Both the position numbers and the translations under genes were made by a program. From positions 62,001 to 126,000 of the forward strand of contig NZ_FCOG02000020.1 of assembly GCF_001544975.2 (NCBI RefSeq): a stretch of DNA of 64,000 nucleotides, given 5' to 3'. Source of the stretch: Caballeronia arationis. Lineage in GTDB: Bacteria; Pseudomonadota; Gammaproteobacteria; Burkholderiales; Burkholderiaceae. A model generated the notes under the pieces. The model made no database searches, was not told the origin of the DNA, and saw only the letters and a program-made list of their open reading frames with translations. Of this stretch, positions 62,096 to 64,000 are shown one piece after another (positions within the stretch are counted from its first letter, which is position 1; each line of letters opens with the position of its first letter).

Positions 62096-63223
62096 ATGAC
62101 ATCTCGCACCGGTTCGATCCGCCGCGCTTTGGGCTTGACGACAGCACAACGCGGGCGCGAATCGTTCGACACCTCCGCCCAGCACGACGGCGAACGCTTT
62201 CGAAACGTCAAGCCGCGTCCCGTCGAAGGTATCGGCAAGACCTTGAGGATCGCGTGGAATGTGCTGTTCAGGAAGCCGGATGGCACCGCGCCGGCAGGCG
62301 CCCTGCCCGTCGATGCGCTGAGCCGCGCAGAACTCGATGCAGCGCCTGACCGCAGCCTGTATCGCCTGGGGCACTCGACCATGCTGCTGAAACTTCGCGG
62401 CCAGTTCTGGCTGACCGATCCGGTCTTTGCCGAACGGGCATCGCCATTTCGGCGCTTCGGTCCGAAGCGTTTTCATGCCCCGCCCATTGCGCTCGCAGAT
62501 CTGCCGCCACTGCGCGGCGTGATTCTCTCGCATGACCACTACGACCACCTTGACCGCGAGACCGTACTCGCTCTCGCCCGGACGACGAGCGTGTTCCTGA
62601 CGCCGCTGGGTGTGGGCGACCGTTTGATCGAGTGGGGTATCGATGCCTCGAAGGTGCGCCAGTTCGACTGGTGGCAGGGCGTGGAGATCGATGAACTGGA
62701 ATTCACGGCGACACCGGCCCAGCATTTCTCCGGCCGCAGTCTCTTCGATGGCAACAGCACCTTGTGGGCTTCGTGGGTCATCGACGACGGCGATCTGCGG
62801 GTATTTTTCAGCGGCGACACGGGATACTTCGACGGCTTCAGGGCGATCGGCGAGCGGCTCGGTCCATTCGATGTGACGCTGCTGGAAACGGGCGCCTACG
62901 ACGCCCAATGGCCGTACGTGCACATGCAGCCCGACGAAACCGTGCAGGCTCACGTCGACCTGCGCGGGAAATGGCTGATGCCGATCCACAACGGAACGTT
63001 CGATCTGGCGATGCATCGCTGGCAGGAGCCGTTCGAACGCGTGACCGGACTCGCCGCCGCGCACGGCATTCCGCTCGCGACTCCGCGAATGGGCGAGCGA
63101 CTCGATCTGGCCGCGCCGCACCGCGGCGAGCGGTGGTGGCGAGAGACGGCCGGGATCGTGCGAGCGCCCGCAACGCAGCGACGCTGGTTCGCGTGCCGCA
63201 ACGCCCCCCAAGCAGATCTTTGA
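62096..63223 (+). CDS. Metallo-beta-lactamase-fold hydrolase (UlaG/NAPE-PLD-like)
   Basis: A 375-residue protein. The metal motif HxHxDH is in ILSHDHYDHLDRETVLAL (about 140-157). Further ligands are in AQHFSGR and FSGDTGYFDGF, and the late His is in MPIHNGTFDLAMH. This type of Lactamase_B_2 protein includes phospholipase D-like NAPE-PLD and L-ascorbate-6-phosphate lactonase. An N-terminal segment of 50 residues before the domain may be membrane-associated. AAGGAAC precedes the ATG. Under TetR control judged by position. Confidence 0.88.
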   Translation: MTSRTGSIRRALGLTTAQRGRESFDTSAQHDGERFRNVKPRPVEGIGKTLRIAWNVLFRKPDGTAPAGALPVDALSRAELDAAPDRSLYRLGHSTMLLKLRGQFWLTDPVFAERASPFRRFGPKRFHAPPIALADLPPLRGVILSHDHYDHLDRETVLALARTTSVFLTPLGVGDRLIEWGIDASKVRQFDWWQGVEIDELEFTATPAQHFSGRSLFDGNSTLWASWVIDDGDLRVFFSGDTGYFDGFRAIGERLGPFDVTLLETGAYDAQWPYVHMQPDETVQAHVDLRGKWLMPIHNGTFDLAMHRWQEPFERVTGLAAAHGIPLATPRMGERLDLAAPHRGERWWRETAGIVRAPATQRRWFACRNAPQADL

Positions 63224-63430
63224 GGCGCGCCGGAGCGCTCGCCGCTCCGAGCCAGCGCGACGCGACTGTAGTCAGCAACTCCATCGGAATACCGCCACAC
63301 TTGTTACTCCCGACATGAGAGGTGCGGTGCGAAACTATCTCACGGCCCACCACGAGCGATGAGCAGCGAGTCGAATCGCGCTTCATTCACGAGGCATGCG
63401 AATCGCCCATCTCAGGAGATTGCGAAAGCC

Positions 63431-64000
63431 ATGACTACATCAGCCGCGAACGGACAGAAAGACGGACAGCCCGCCATGCAGACGCCACCGGTCGTGTCGC
63501 CGCAGGAGTGGGAGGCGGCCCGCGAGCAACTGCTAGTGAAGGAGAAGGCCCACGCCCGCGCCCGTGACGCGCTGGCAGCCGAGCGCCGTCGAATGCCGTG
63601 GATGGCCGTGGACACGACCTATTCCTTCGACGGACCGGCGGGAAAGGTCAGCCTGCTCGACCTGTTCGGCGGCCGGCGTCAGCTGATCGTGTACCGCGCC
63701 TTTTTCGAGCCGGGCGTGTTCGGCTGGCCCGACCACGCTTGCCGGGGCTGCTCGATGGTGGCCGATCAGGTCGCTCACGTCGCCCACCTGAATGCCCGCG
63801 ACACCACGCTCGTCTTCGTTTCGCGTGCGCCTCAGGCCGACATCGAGCGGCTGAAGGCGCGGATGGGATGGGAGATACCGTGGTTCACCGTCACGGACAG
63901 CTTCGACAAAGACTTCGGCGTGGACGAGTGGCACGGCACGAACGTGTTCTATCGCGACGGCGACCGCGTGTTTCGCACCTACTTCGTGAACAATCGAGGC
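63431..64000 (+). CDS. DUF899 (thioredoxin-like) protein, 3' end cut by window
   Basis: The first 190 residues of a DUF899 family protein, which continues past the window. It begins MTTSAANGQKDGQPAMQTPP, then VSPQEWEAAREQLLVKEKAH, RMPWMAVDTTYSFDGPAG and the core VYRAFFEPGVF with HACRGCSMVADQVAHVAHLN, whose two Cys resemble a thioredoxin-type active site. The family is of unknown function, with a thioredoxin fold. AGGAGATTGCGAAAGCC precedes the ATG. No neighbour clarifies its role. Confidence 0.88.
   Translation, partial: MTTSAANGQKDGQPAMQTPPVVSPQEWEAAREQLLVKEKAHARARDALAAERRRMPWMAVDTTYSFDGPAGKVSLLDLFGGRRQLIVYRAFFEPGVFGWPDHACRGCSMVADQVAHVAHLNARDTTLVFVSRAPQADIERLKARMGWEIPWFTVTDSFDKDFGVDEWHGTNVFYRDGDRVFRTYFVNNRG

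Noticed and set aside
1..64000. CRISPR array, tRNA or rRNA genes, integrase or transposase
   Set aside because: No spaced direct-repeat series, no cloverleaf, and no recombinase motif seen on either strand while reading; a tRNA-scan would confirm.

Overview
The window is high-GC DNA (about 64 percent by eye) with short intergenic gaps. Its gene families point to Burkholderiaceae, most likely a Paraburkholderia or Caballeronia-type soil or plant-associated bacterium: DUF4148 secreted proteins, a DUF2934 protein, an orphan FlhD, RsbRST stressosome genes, many LysR regulators and many ACS/AAHS-type MFS transporters. I saw no tRNA, rRNA, CRISPR array, prophage or insertion sequence. It reads as an accessory or chromid-like metabolic region.

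Layout. 1-3680: end of a sugar ABC uptake operon (binding protein, permease, double ATPase, second permease). 3733-7294: etfBA, a DUF2889 protein and an MFS transporter. 7311-13366: DoxX, then a GntR regulator divergent from an operon of MFS porter, an Asp/Glu-racemase-superfamily enzyme with an arylmalonate-decarboxylase-like active site, a D-hydantoinase and a serine hydrolase. 13445-16581: TauE exporter with a possible small membrane protein, a truncated LysR gene and a two-repeat lipoprotein. 16625-19985: an orphan flhD flanked by two paralogous small genes, a tandem glycine riboswitch ahead of a DadA-type oxidase gene, and clpP. 20157-21708: ECF sigma factor and dienelactone hydrolase.

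21748-28250 is the most interesting block. It is a minus-strand stressosome operon, rsbR-rsbS-rsbT, followed by an RsbW-like ATPase fused to a PP2C/SpoIIE phosphatase, then an RsbT-like domain fused to a histidine kinase and receiver, then a PAS hybrid histidine kinase broken by two compensating frameshifts. The output seems to be wired into two-component signalling instead of a sigma-B.

28493-39029: squalene/phytoene synthase, small stress-type proteins, a palindromic tandem repeat, a double-glycine leader-like peptide, an aspartyl beta-hydroxylase, and an isoquinoline-oxidoreductase-type molybdenum hydroxylase (2Fe-2S subunit, Mo subunit, triheme cytochrome c) with a FixJ-type regulator. 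39648-46344: DUF4148, alpha/beta hydrolase, an SDR lacking its catalytic Tyr, a tautomerase, a haemagglutinin-type adhesin and a secreted glycosidase with an AT-rich upstream region. 46911-63223: catabolic genes with their regulators (nitronate monooxygenase, mmsA, epoxide-hydrolase-like enzyme, M81 peptidase plus MFS, two further MFS porters, TetR divergent from a metallo-beta-lactamase-fold hydrolase). The window ends inside a DUF899 gene.

All calls come from reading translations and motifs. No database search was run, so substrate names are family-level.
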